Below, in pieces: positions 24,979 to 32,913 of a stretch of 64,000 bases of DNA. Location of the stretch: contig JANPBU010000035.1 in the NCBI GenBank assembly GCA_031430595.1, positions 1 to 64,000 of the forward strand, read 5' to 3'. Under the pieces are notes generated by a model, which saw only the letters and a list, made by a program, of their open reading frames with translations, had not been told where the DNA came from and ran no database searches. Made by a program: the position numbers and the translations under genes. Source of the DNA: JANNBN01 sp031430595. Lineage in GTDB: Bacteria; Actinomycetota; Acidimicrobiia; Acidimicrobiales; JANYDT01. Position 1 is the first letter of the stretch. Each line of letters opens with the position of its first letter.

Positions 24979-25760
24979 CGTCGATGCTGGGTGAGGCTTT
25001 TCAGTCGGCACCCGGGGTGTTGGTGTTGAGCGCTTCGCGGCTTCGTCGTTTTCGCGAATGTAAGCAGCGATACCATCTCGAATTTTTGTTGGGGCTTCGA
25101 CCTGATGCGAACGCAGACGTCGATGCTGACCGGGCCAGCGGTTACGGGCTGCAAGCCCATGATGAGCTGCGTCTTCGACACGAAACGCCAGGCCGTCACG
25201 ATGAACTTTCCGTCATTGAACCTGGCCCATACGACGACTTAGTGCTGTCGGCGGTTCGTAAGCATCACAGTATTTGTCCTGGCCAGGACGGCCACACGTA
25301 CCTTGGCGGCGAGGTTGACTTGAAGTGGCTTCTCTCGTCGAAATTAGTGTTGCTGACGGGTCGGGTCGATGCATTGTGGCAGCGTGATGACGGCACCATC
25401 GAGGTGCACGATTACAAGACCGGGCCCGTAGTTGAAAATATCGACAACGATGAGGGCACCCTTATGTATGCGCTACTCGCAGCCGCGACCTACCCTCAAC
25501 AGCGATTGCGGATCGTTTACGAATATCTTGGCGGTGAGCATCCGGTTGAAGTTAGCGTTGACATCACCGTCGACCACCTGCGTAGGGCTCAGACGCTGAT
25601 ACTCGCCACGGCCGAAATGATCCGTCGCGAACAATCGTTTACGCCCAGCCCGCACCCCACCCACTGCCGCTCGTGTCCGTATCGCTCCGCATGCCCGGTA
25701 TCGGCCCCCTCAGGCGAACGAGCGGCCAACTCCGAGGCCGAGCTACACAGGGCCCCATAA
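24975..25760 (+). CDS. Cas4/AddB-like PD-(D/E)XK nuclease with Fe-S cluster
   Basis: A 261-aa RecB-family nuclease. 'SASRLRRFRECKQRYHLEFLLGL' gives the first cluster cysteine, 'QAHDELRLRH' a possible motif I histidine, 'GRVDALW' and 'EVHDYKTG' the metal-binding Asp, Glu/Asp and the catalytic Lys, and 'HCRSCPYRSACP' the remaining three cysteines. Such proteins resect or process DNA ends (Cas4, AddB C-terminus, PDDEXK_1 family). No cas genes are near, so a CRISPR role is unlikely. Coupled by a 4-base overlap to its degenerate paralogue, suggesting a heterodimer. Confidence 0.85.
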   Translation: MTSMLGEAFQSAPGVLVLSASRLRRFRECKQRYHLEFLLGLRPDANADVDADRASGYGLQAHDELRLRHETPGRHDELSVIEPGPYDDLVLSAVRKHHSICPGQDGHTYLGGEVDLKWLLSSKLVLLTGRVDALWQRDDGTIEVHDYKTGPVVENIDNDEGTLMYALLAAATYPQQRLRIVYEYLGGEHPVEVSVDITVDHLRRAQTLILATAEMIRREQSFTPSPHPTHCRSCPYRSACPVSAPSGERAANSEAELHRAP

Positions 25761-25765
25761 GTTCG

Positions 25766-27022
25766 TTATCGGAGGGCTTCGATGGGTTGGAGGTGGGTTG
25801 CTCGTCTTGCTGGCAGGGCACCAGCCGCGAGGCCTATTAGCCCCCCGCCGATAGTTGCGATGATGGGAAGTGATGGGGGCAACACAGGGGTCCATTGGCG
25901 TCCCGCGGCAACAGCTATTGTTACTAAAATACCAAGTGTGCTTCCTATTGTTCCCCCGATAAGCCCGGTCAACGCCGACTCGGTAAGAAACTGTGACGCA
26001 ATATGGATTCTTGATGCACCCAGTGCCCGGCGCAAACCAATCTCCGGTGTTCGCTCAATAACCGACACGAGGGTGATGTTCGCGATACCAACGGCACCAA
26101 CAGCCAGGATCAACAAACCGAGGGCAAGAAACAAGCCGTTCAAATCGGATTGGACACTGTTCTTTACCCCGGTTGGTTCAGAATCGGTAGTGATCTGAAT
26201 TCTTGAGGGTTCAATCGGGTCAAGGGTGACAGCGGTTTGACGCGCAATCAATTGCGCTGCGCCAATACCCGTTTCAATGCGAACCGATCCGGGCGCACCA
26301 AGCCGGTACAGCGACTTCGCCGTCTGGTCGGGAATGATGATCGCATCAAGCAAATCGGGTTCACGGGCAACGTCTTCGATAATGCCAATCACTTCGAACG
26401 GCCGATCGCCAATGAATAGCACCGGACGCTGATCAACCCTCGTGATACCAAGATCATCGGCACTCAGCCGTCCAATAACCGCAACAGGCGCCTTCGCCGT
26501 GTCCATAACAAGGTCGAACGTTCGACCCGTTTTGAGACGGGTTCGCACAGCCGCAAACAACCCTGGCGACGCCGACTTCACCGTTTTTTGAAACTCGATT
26601 GGGTCGAGCGGGTCACGTAACGGAACCGCCCGAACCAACGCACTTCCTACATTCACATCACTTAACGTTCCGGCTGCGACGACACCATTGAGGCGTTCGA
26701 TCCTTGTTTGGGCATCCCACGGAATCGTCGATGTCTTTGGTCCGTTCGAACCAAACCCACCACTGTTCGGTTCAGCAATCACATACGTTGCGGCCAACGC
26801 ATCGAACCGCGAAACGATCTGTGCGCCTGCAGTACGGCTGATACCAAGTGTAGCTACAAGCGACGCAATACCGAGCACCGTTCCGAGTGACGTGAGTGCC
26901 GTACGAACCGGTCGCTCGGCAAGCCCGGCCACGGCTTCACCAATGAGGTCGGCCAGAAACAATTTCGGGCGTTCACCCGAACTACTTGCGGCCCCGCGAC
27001 GCCGGAAGTTCAACCGTTTCAT
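25766..27022 (-). CDS. MacB-type ABC transporter permease
   Basis: A 418-aa FtsX/MacB-fold membrane protein: an N-terminal helix in 'VRTALTSLGTVLGIASLVATLGIS', a large extracytoplasmic domain (about 65-285), and three C-terminal helices ('GLFLALGLLILAVGAVGIANI', 'RALGASRIHIASQFLTESALTGLIGG', 'TIGGGLIGLAAGALPARRA'). It transmits ATP-driven motion to outer parts of the pump rather than moving the substrate through itself. Its start overlaps the ATPase stop by 4 bases. Confidence 0.9.
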   Translation of the reverse strand: MKRLNFRRRGAASSSGERPKLFLADLIGEAVAGLAERPVRTALTSLGTVLGIASLVATLGISRTAGAQIVSRFDALAATYVIAEPNSGGFGSNGPKTSTIPWDAQTRIERLNGVVAAGTLSDVNVGSALVRAVPLRDPLDPIEFQKTVKSASPGLFAAVRTRLKTGRTFDLVMDTAKAPVAVIGRLSADDLGITRVDQRPVLFIGDRPFEVIGIIEDVAREPDLLDAIIIPDQTAKSLYRLGAPGSVRIETGIGAAQLIARQTAVTLDPIEPSRIQITTDSEPTGVKNSVQSDLNGLFLALGLLILAVGAVGIANITLVSVIERTPEIGLRRALGASRIHIASQFLTESALTGLIGGTIGSTLGILVTIAVAAGRQWTPVLPPSLPIIATIGGGLIGLAAGALPARRATHLQPIEALR

Positions 27023-27777
27023 TCGCCAGCCACCGCACTGGTCAGGGTTCCGTCAGTGATATTCACCCGACGATTCATCCGCTCTGCCACATCAGGTTCA
27101 TGCGTAATGATGACGAGAGTCAGACCGTCAGCGCGCAGACGATCAAACACATCAAGAACAGCATGAGTATTGGCCGTATCAAGGTTGCCTGTTGGTTCAT
27201 CAGCAAGCAGCAACGACGGGTTTGATGACACGGCCCGAGCAATCGCAACCCGCTGTTTCTCACCGCCCGAAAGAGTTCGAGCTAACGCGTTAACCCGGTG
27301 CCCGAGGCCAACACGTTCAAGAGCAACCATTGCCTGATCAAGGCGTTCCTTGCGTCGTTTCGGGGGATGTGCCGTGGTTCCGTACAACGAACCAAGTTCA
27401 ACATTTTCGAGCACAGAGCGATGCGCTAACAAGTGAAACTGTTGAAACACGAACCCAATCTCAAGCCCCCGAAGCGCAGCCCGGCCACTGTCGTCGAGTG
27501 CCGCAACATCAACCCCATTCAGGCGGTACGTGCCAGTAGTAGGGGTGTCAAGGCAGCCAATGATGTGTAGCAACGTCGACTTTCCTGAACCTGACGGGCC
27601 AACAATCGCGACCGAATCATGCTCGTCAACAGTGAGGTCAACCCGTCGTAACGCGTGCACCGTCGCGGCACCTTTTGGTTCGTACACTTTCGATACCTGC
27701 ACCAGTTCCAACACCGGCTGAGTACTCGGTTGAGCCACATCAACAATAAGCGCAGCCAACCCAACATCAAGGCTCAC
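27019..27777 (-). CDS. MacB/LolD-type ABC transporter ATP-binding protein
   Basis: A 252-aa ATPase with Walker A GPSGSGKST, Q-loop 'FVFQQFHLLAHRSVLENVELG' (typical of the LolD/MacB group), signature 'LSGGEKQRVAIARAV', Walker B 'SLLLADEPTGNLD' and H-loop 'VIITHEPDVA'. It drives the permease encoded next. Overlaps both neighbours by 4 bases, so the three genes are translated as a coupled unit. Confidence 0.92.
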   Translation of the reverse strand: MSLDVGLAALIVDVAQPSTQPVLELVQVSKVYEPKGAATVHALRRVDLTVDEHDSVAIVGPSGSGKSTLLHIIGCLDTPTTGTYRLNGVDVAALDDSGRAALRGLEIGFVFQQFHLLAHRSVLENVELGSLYGTTAHPPKRRKERLDQAMVALERVGLGHRVNALARTLSGGEKQRVAIARAVSSNPSLLLADEPTGNLDTANTHAVLDVFDRLRADGLTLVIITHEPDVAERMNRRVNITDGTLTSAVAGE

Positions 27778-30212
27778 GGTTGCGTCGCCGGTGCGTCGGT
27801 AGGTTGTGAATCAGACGATGGTTTGTCGTTCGGCTCAAGGGTGCCCTGAAGTTGCTCACCGTCGCGTATACCGGTCAGCACGAGGTCGCCTTCTTTTAAA
27901 TCACCATCCTCTATTGGCGTGACCTGCACATACCCCTCAGCCCGCAAACCGGCAGTGACCGTCACAAACTTTGTCGGTTTACCCGGCGCCACTTCAACCT
28001 CAACACGAATGGTTCCGTCAGCAGCAGCAGACACCGCAGGGGTCGGTACCGCCAACACTGCTCCGCCCGTCGACGAAATCGGAATGGTCACTTTCACCGA
28101 GATGCCATTCAGTTCGGCCAACGTTGGTTTACGTCCCGGCTGAAACGAACCATTTTCAGGATCGGTTGTCGGTGGTGCCTCGGCGGTCTCGCCGGCAGCG
28201 GGTCCAATCGGTGATATCTCCACATATATTCGCGAAGCATCAGCACCATCAGTACCCGTCGTGGATGCAACCCGCGTGATCGTGGCCGGCAATGTGATAC
28301 CCAAATCGGTTGCTTCAATCTCAGCCTTCTGGCCGGGCCTCAACGTTGTCGCATCAGACGGGTCAACCGAGGCATCAACAGCGACCCGTTTCGACGCAAC
28401 CGTCATTAACGAACCCGAGACGGCGTCACCGGCCGCCAACTTGGTGTCGTCAATTCGTAGCGGCAACACATCAAAAAACAGCAACTCGTTCGCCGGAACC
28501 ACAATCCCAACCGTGGCCTCTAACCGCGCCAACTCAGCATCAGCCGCAGTACGTCCGGACTCGGCCGACACCACCGCCGAACGCAACGACGCAGTGCTCG
28601 CGGGCTTCGACAACTCAACACGTTGCAGCCGAGCAATTCGTACTGCCGTGTCCGCGGACCGAATCGAAGCAGACACGGAACGATTGGTTGACTCGATACT
28701 CTTCTCGGCCTGAACAAACTCGGCTCGTGCCGTCTGAAGTGCAAGCTCTAACTGCGCGACACTCGAACCAGTTCCACCGGAAGCAGGAGCCGGAGGGGTT
28801 CCAGAATCGGTCGAACCGCCCGAACCTCCCGACGGGCTTACTGACCCTCCGGCTTTCACCTGAACCAGTCGCAGCTCGGCAATTCTGACCTGTTCCTTTG
28901 CTTGTGCGGCGGCAACGACCGCTGTATCCACGGCCGTTGTTGAATCACCAATCGCGTCCACTGCTTTGGAAGCGGCTCGCTGCGCCGCACGAAGCGCGGT
29001 CGATGCCGATCTCACTTGAACACCGGCCTGTTTTATCCCAGCCTCGGCTGCAGCGACCGCCGAATTGAACCCTTCAAAGTCTGCGGTGAACACCCCTGGT
29101 GACGTCTCGGTAATGCGGGGTCCTTGGGCCTTCACGCGGTCAAGGGCCGCCTGGGCAATCACTACCCCGGCGTTCGCGTCATCGACACCAAGTTGGGCAT
29201 CACGTGCCGCGAGCGCAGCCTCATCGGAATCGATCTGCGCGCTTAACACATTTCGTTTTGCTTTTTCAATTGCTAAGTCAGAGTCAACCACACGTTGTTT
29301 CGCGTTCGTCACAGCCAGCACAGCTTCGCTTTCCGACAACACCGCCGATACATCGGTAGCTGAACGGTTCAACGCAATTTGAGCCAAGTCAACCTGGTTA
29401 CGTTTCGCAATAAGCGCAGCCTCGGCCGCATACACCAAACGGTCACCGTCACGCCTTGCCGCATCGGCACGTTCAACGGCAGACCGAACCGCTTCATCGG
29501 CCGACACAACCTTGTCGGGGGTAATGACCAAAACCCCTTTCACTAGTGCATCTTTCGCTGCAAGCACCTGCTCGTTAGCTTTACGAACCCCGTCGGCCGC
29601 AGTGCGAAGCCTGTCTTGCTGCGCCTCAGTCGGGCCAAACGGTTCATACCCCACCGAACGCAACCACGCCGAAACCGCTCGCTGCGCACCAGCGTCGTAC
29701 ACCGCACCCGAACCAGAAACAAAACCAAGACGACCTAACGCTAACTTCAACGCAGTGACATCGTCACCCTGGTCACCGGGGCGAATGTCTCTATACATAG
29801 GAACCTTGCCCTGCAACACCAACACGGGCCGCCCACCAATATCAGCAACCTTCGACCCCTCAACAATCTCACCACCCTTCTTCGGAGGCGACGTCACCAC
29901 CAACGAACCCGTCTTCGCAGCCGATGCCGGTAACGTCACCGAACGAGGCGACCCAAACCGAACCGTGCCCCGAGTAAACAACGTAGACCGCAACACCCGA
30001 CGCTCAACCGGAGCCGTAATCCGCGAACCAACCGGAGCCTTCGTACGAGCAGCCACCTCACCAGGCGAAGAAATCTGACGAGCCGCAACCCACCCCGCAC
30101 CACCCGACAACAACGACACACCCAACAACACGCCAACCGCCCGAACACCACGACGACGACCAACCACCGGCCGATTTGATTCACCAGATTTGTTCTCGTT
30201 TACAACACTCAT
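27774..30212 (-). CDS. large HlyD-like efflux adaptor with peptidoglycan-binding domain
   Basis: An 812-aa periplasmic-adaptor-like protein, twice the usual length. An N-terminal anchor helix (about 25-45) is followed by a biotinyl-lipoyl-like segment, a peptidoglycan-binding type-1 domain ('IRPGDQGDDVTALKLALGRLGFV', about 140-200), a very long alanine-rich coiled coil (about 200-545, with a Gly/Ser/Pro break near 455-480), then barrel and membrane-proximal domains ('LSVKVTIPISSTGGAVLAVP'). In actinobacteria such adaptors pair with MacB-type transporters and reach into the wall. The first 150 codons are markedly G/T-rich compared with the rest. Confidence 0.87.
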   Translation of the reverse strand: MSVVNENKSGESNRPVVGRRRGVRAVGVLLGVSLLSGGAGWVAARQISSPGEVAARTKAPVGSRITAPVERRVLRSTLFTRGTVRFGSPRSVTLPASAAKTGSLVVTSPPKKGGEIVEGSKVADIGGRPVLVLQGKVPMYRDIRPGDQGDDVTALKLALGRLGFVSGSGAVYDAGAQRAVSAWLRSVGYEPFGPTEAQQDRLRTAADGVRKANEQVLAAKDALVKGVLVITPDKVVSADEAVRSAVERADAARRDGDRLVYAAEAALIAKRNQVDLAQIALNRSATDVSAVLSESEAVLAVTNAKQRVVDSDLAIEKAKRNVLSAQIDSDEAALAARDAQLGVDDANAGVVIAQAALDRVKAQGPRITETSPGVFTADFEGFNSAVAAAEAGIKQAGVQVRSASTALRAAQRAASKAVDAIGDSTTAVDTAVVAAAQAKEQVRIAELRLVQVKAGGSVSPSGGSGGSTDSGTPPAPASGGTGSSVAQLELALQTARAEFVQAEKSIESTNRSVSASIRSADTAVRIARLQRVELSKPASTASLRSAVVSAESGRTAADAELARLEATVGIVVPANELLFFDVLPLRIDDTKLAAGDAVSGSLMTVASKRVAVDASVDPSDATTLRPGQKAEIEATDLGITLPATITRVASTTGTDGADASRIYVEISPIGPAAGETAEAPPTTDPENGSFQPGRKPTLAELNGISVKVTIPISSTGGAVLAVPTPAVSAAADGTIRVEVEVAPGKPTKFVTVTAGLRAEGYVQVTPIEDGDLKEGDLVLTGIRDGEQLQGTLEPNDKPSSDSQPTDAPATQP

Positions 30213-30234
30213 TCGGGTGTAACCCCACTTTCGT

Positions 30235-30524
30235 TCACCACACCAGTGGTCTTGTCACCAGAACACCGATCGCGTCAGCAACCATGATGGTCGATTGATC
30301 AGGCGACCCAGACCACCGCTCAAAAGGCCTCACGGCTGCTCGCTCAACATTTGCTTCCACAATCAACCGCATCGAACCAAAACGTGACGAACCTCGCTGT
30401 TTCAAACCGGCCGGGCCAGGAATCCCGACCTGCACCACGGTCACGAGAACAGCACGACTACGACGCAAGCAACGCTGCCTATTCGTTTGGCGAAGATTGG
30501 GCTGGTTTTCGTTGGTTTGTCCAT
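30235..30524 (-). pseudogene. small membrane/secreted protein with a frameshift (tentative)
   Basis: On the same strand as the MacB operon, an ATG at 30524 (GGGG 8 bases upstream) opens 'MDKPTKTSPIFAKRIGSVACVVVVLFS' in pieces: a basic start and hydrophobic run, ending at a TGA at 30441-30443. The next frame carries on with 'VLVTVVQVGIPGPAGLKQRG' and a coding-like stretch to 30235, 22 bases before the adaptor start. One missing base near 30441-30460 would make a single ~96-aa anchored protein. It could be decay, a consensus error or coincidence. Confidence 0.35.
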
Positions 30525-30589
30525 TTGATTGCCCCGTCAGCGCAACCTAGTCGATTGGCCTGATCGAGCATCGCGAAAGAGTCGTAAGA

Positions 30590-30633
30590 ACCCGTGAGTT
30601 GGTGGCCGCAAAATGCAGACCTAATTACGGGTT
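30590..30633 (-). terminator. weak stem-loop at the end of the lipoprotein gene
   Basis: AACCCGT and ACGGGTT (7 bp) flank a 30-base loop that spans the lipoprotein stop codon. It may only attenuate transcription into the rest of the operon. Confidence 0.3.
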
Positions 30634-31620
30634 GTTAAGTGCCTTTACTTTTTCCAAAAGGGCCCGGTTCTCGTCAACAAATGCCCGCTCGTACTCTCTC
30701 GAAATATCACGCAACTCGTTAACCTTGTCTTGCGACATGCAGTCGGCATCAGCATTGGCAAGTTTCAACTCAACCTTGCGGAACGCCGCAACTTTCGCCT
30801 TATCAATCTGCGGAGCAAGAGCAGACCCACCATCGGCACCGGCCACCACAATCGTGTCACCAGTGCCAGCTTGCGGCGAAAAGATCTTGGTTTGCTCGGG
30901 CGAAAGATACTCGTACACAGACTGTTGGTCCTTCAAGGCGTAGCCAGCCTTTTTCATACAACCCGTCCATGCCGAAAGGATCTTCACTGATCTCGGATCG
31001 GAAGTTGTACGGCGCTGCAAATCGGCGAACTTCGTTTCCAACGGCTTAAACGCCGCCTGAAGCTCGTCTCCGCCGAATGCCTTCGACTGACACCCCACTG
31101 GTTGAAAGTTTGCCGGGTCTCCGGGTGGGGGGCCGGACGTATCAAACCCGTACAGGACCTTCTCATACGCAGCCCGTTCCGACTTCGAAAGGGCAGCACG
31201 AATTGCCTCATTCGGATCTTTCGCCTGCGTCGCTTGCGGAGCAAACGAAGTCTCCATATTGTCGGCCATTCCGTAGCCGTTTTTGCGCTTATAGGCCACC
31301 TCACCACCTTCGGGAGGCCCAAATGAGAACGAACTAAAATTGAGGTTGCTAAATGAAACGTACTTGAAGCCCTCAGCGCGCATACAGGCTGCAATTTTTT
31401 CCTGCGCAATCCCCTGTTGTTTCTCGGCCTGAGCCCTTTGCTCGGCCTGAGAACCCCCGTAACCCAGCATGTCGGCCAACGGCGACGAACTCTTCTTTGA
31501 CGAAGCTGAATCACCTCCACCAGACCCGCATGCCGTGAGAACCAGGGTCACCGTGACGAACCCAAGTAACCAGGGCGCAGATATTTTCCTGAGTCGGATA
31601 TTTCTCGGCGTCTGAGTCAC
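30625..31620 (-). CDS. uncharacterised lipoprotein of the MacB-type operon
   Basis: A 331-aa protein with a lipoprotein signal (about residues 15-32, lipobox LTAC) followed by a Gly/Ser linker. The mature part is mostly helical and has scattered cysteines ('EKIAACMRAEGFKYV', 'PVGCQSKAFGG', 'WTGCMKKAGYALK', 'DADCMSQDK') that may form disulfides. I do not recognise the family by name, but similar lipoproteins with 'C-M-R-x-x-G' motifs occur ahead of MacB-type genes in actinobacteria. It is the first gene of the operon, and is probably a surface partner of the pump. Confidence 0.8.
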   Translation of the reverse strand: MTQTPRNIRLRKISAPWLLGFVTVTLVLTACGSGGGDSASSKKSSSPLADMLGYGGSQAEQRAQAEKQQGIAQEKIAACMRAEGFKYVSFSNLNFSSFSFGPPEGGEVAYKRKNGYGMADNMETSFAPQATQAKDPNEAIRAALSKSERAAYEKVLYGFDTSGPPPGDPANFQPVGCQSKAFGGDELQAAFKPLETKFADLQRRTTSDPRSVKILSAWTGCMKKAGYALKDQQSVYEYLSPEQTKIFSPQAGTGDTIVVAGADGGSALAPQIDKAKVAAFRKVELKLANADADCMSQDKVNELRDISREYERAFVDENRALLEKVKALNNP

Positions 31621-31667
31621 GATGCTGCCTACTTCCGCTTATTTAAGACTTTTAATCATGGCCGAAA

Positions 31668-31739
31668 CTCGGGTGTAACGGAACCTGGTTTCTGCAGTTG
31701 TGTAAGGCAGGGCTGACACAAGTGCAGAAACCACCCGAG
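31668..31739. promoter_or_regulatory. long structured inverted repeat in a divergent intergenic region
   Basis: Three nested stems line up: CTCGGGT (31668-31674) with ACCCGAG (31733-31739), GGTTTCTGCA (31687-31696) with TGCAGAAACC (31723-31732), and TTGTGT (31698-31703) with ACACAA (31716-31721), leaving a 12-base loop and one 12-base bulge. It lies in the leader of the lipoprotein operon and upstream of the small membrane protein gene. It could be a cis-regulatory RNA, an attenuator or a remnant of a small mobile element. Confidence 0.55.
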
Positions 31740-31790
31740 CAACGCCGCCTAAATCAAAGCAACTTTCCAAAAAGGTGAAACGATGAAGGG

Positions 31791-32162
31791 GTGGCTTCCG
31801 ACCCCGACCCCGACCCCGCAAAACTTGTAGTTGACCCGCCACTAGCGTTACCAAAAGTGGCTTCGTTCGCTGTGATGGTGGTTGTTCCAGCAGTCGTGGC
31901 TGGCGCACTCAACCTTGCGCTACTCATTTCGGGCGGAAGTAACCTGGTTTCCTCGGCATTCGGGGCGGTCGTTATGGCTGTTGTGATGGCTTGTTGGATG
32001 AACCGGCGACGAAACAAGAAGCTTGCCGAGAATGCTGAGATTGCGGCGGCAATCGCTCGATTTGGGCGTCCAGCCGCGCCGAGTGGGGGTTGGGCAAACC
32101 CAAACACCAAACAACGATTTGAGCGCTGGTTTGACCGCAACCGGGTCTACCGCCGCCGCTGA
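31791..32162 (+). CDS. small two-helix membrane protein of unknown function
   Basis: A 123-aa protein starting at GTG. Acidic N-terminus, two hydrophobic helices (about 24-47 'FAVMVVVPAVVAGALNLALL' and 53-71 'LVSSAFGAVVMAVVMACWM'), then a strongly basic cytoplasmic tail ending NRVYRRR. No family recognised. It stands alone between the MacB-type operon and the toxin-antitoxin pair. Confidence 0.6.
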   Translation: MASDPDPDPAKLVVDPPLALPKVASFAVMVVVPAVVAGALNLALLISGGSNLVSSAFGAVVMAVVMACWMNRRRNKKLAENAEIAAAIARFGRPAAPSGGWANPNTKQRFERWFDRNRVYRRR

Positions 32163-32221
32163 CCTCTCCTGGCCTCGCCTTCAACCTCGCCGCTGACGGC
32201 ACCAACTCAGACGGCACCAAC

Positions 32222-32602
32222 TCAGACGGTAACTATCGAAAACTTTCGTTTGGCCGCACGCTTGAGGTCGGCAATATCTTCAGAGTCAGATGTCAAGACC
32301 GTCGCGGTGTTAGGCGATGCCGCAACAAGCAATGCATCGACGACATCAACAGTTCGGGTCTCGCCACACAACTCGCCGGCTCGTTGGGCGTCGAAGAGGG
32401 TTGGCGCCCTCACCTCAACTGACTTCACTAACCGAGCAAGAAGTACTTGACGTGAACCGTTGCGCCATACCTGCGCGATAACTGGCGAGACTGTCATTGG
32501 CGAGATCCCAAGGCGTCGTGCGGATTCCAAGTGGGCGCGGACTGCTACGTCTCCACGCTCCCAGCCAATGAACGCCCCTTCGTCAAGTACGAGTGCCGTC
32601 AT
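32222..32602 (-). CDS. vapC: PIN-domain protein, VapC-like toxin
   Basis: A 126-aa PIN-domain ribonuclease. Acidic metal-binding residues are visible in 'LVLDEGAFIGWERG' (first Asp), 'TRTVDVVDALLVA' (the central Asp pair) and 'LTSDSEDIADL' (last Asp). VapC toxins cut tRNA or rRNA and are neutralised by a VapB partner. The gene overlaps its upstream partner by 4 bases, the usual antitoxin-first arrangement. Confidence 0.85.
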   Translation of the reverse strand: MTALVLDEGAFIGWERGDVAVRAHLESARRLGISPMTVSPVIAQVWRNGSRQVLLARLVKSVEVRAPTLFDAQRAGELCGETRTVDVVDALLVAASPNTATVLTSDSEDIADLKRAAKRKFSIVTV

Positions 32603-32838
32603 GCAACTTTGGCGTTCGATAGAAGGGATTGCATCGCCCGCAACACTTCTTCCTCGGAAACTGGTCCGAACTGAGTATCGGCATGCCTTAAAGCTTCGTC
32701 CAGGGCGATGAGCCGCAGTTCACGCGAAATTGCTTCGGTCACGAGGGCTGAAACTGGTTCACCGCGAAGATTGGCCACACGGCGTAACTCTTCACCAAGT
32801 GCCGCCGGAACCGTAACGCTCAATCTGTCCACATTCAT
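32599..32838 (-). CDS. vapB: VapB-like antitoxin
   Basis: A 79-aa protein beginning 'MNVDRLSVTVPAALGEELRR', a ribbon-helix-helix DNA-binding start, followed by a helical C-terminal part ('LDEALRHADTQFGPVSEEEVL') that would bind the toxin. It would repress its own promoter and block the PIN protein. An ATG 24 bases upstream is an alternative start, but the RHH fold begins at the one used. Confidence 0.82.
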   Translation of the reverse strand: MNVDRLSVTVPAALGEELRRVANLRGEPVSALVTEAISRELRLIALDEALRHADTQFGPVSEEEVLRAMQSLLSNAKVA

Positions 32839-32913
32839 GCTACGATGATATGACACATTCAAGTATGCGTCAATTCCCTCAAGTCTGGGGCCGTTTGCGC
32901 CGAATGTACTGCC

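Noticed and set aside
24975..25760. Assignment as CRISPR-associated Cas4
   Set aside because: No repeat-spacer array and no other cas gene is in the window; a general RecB-family nuclease call is safer.
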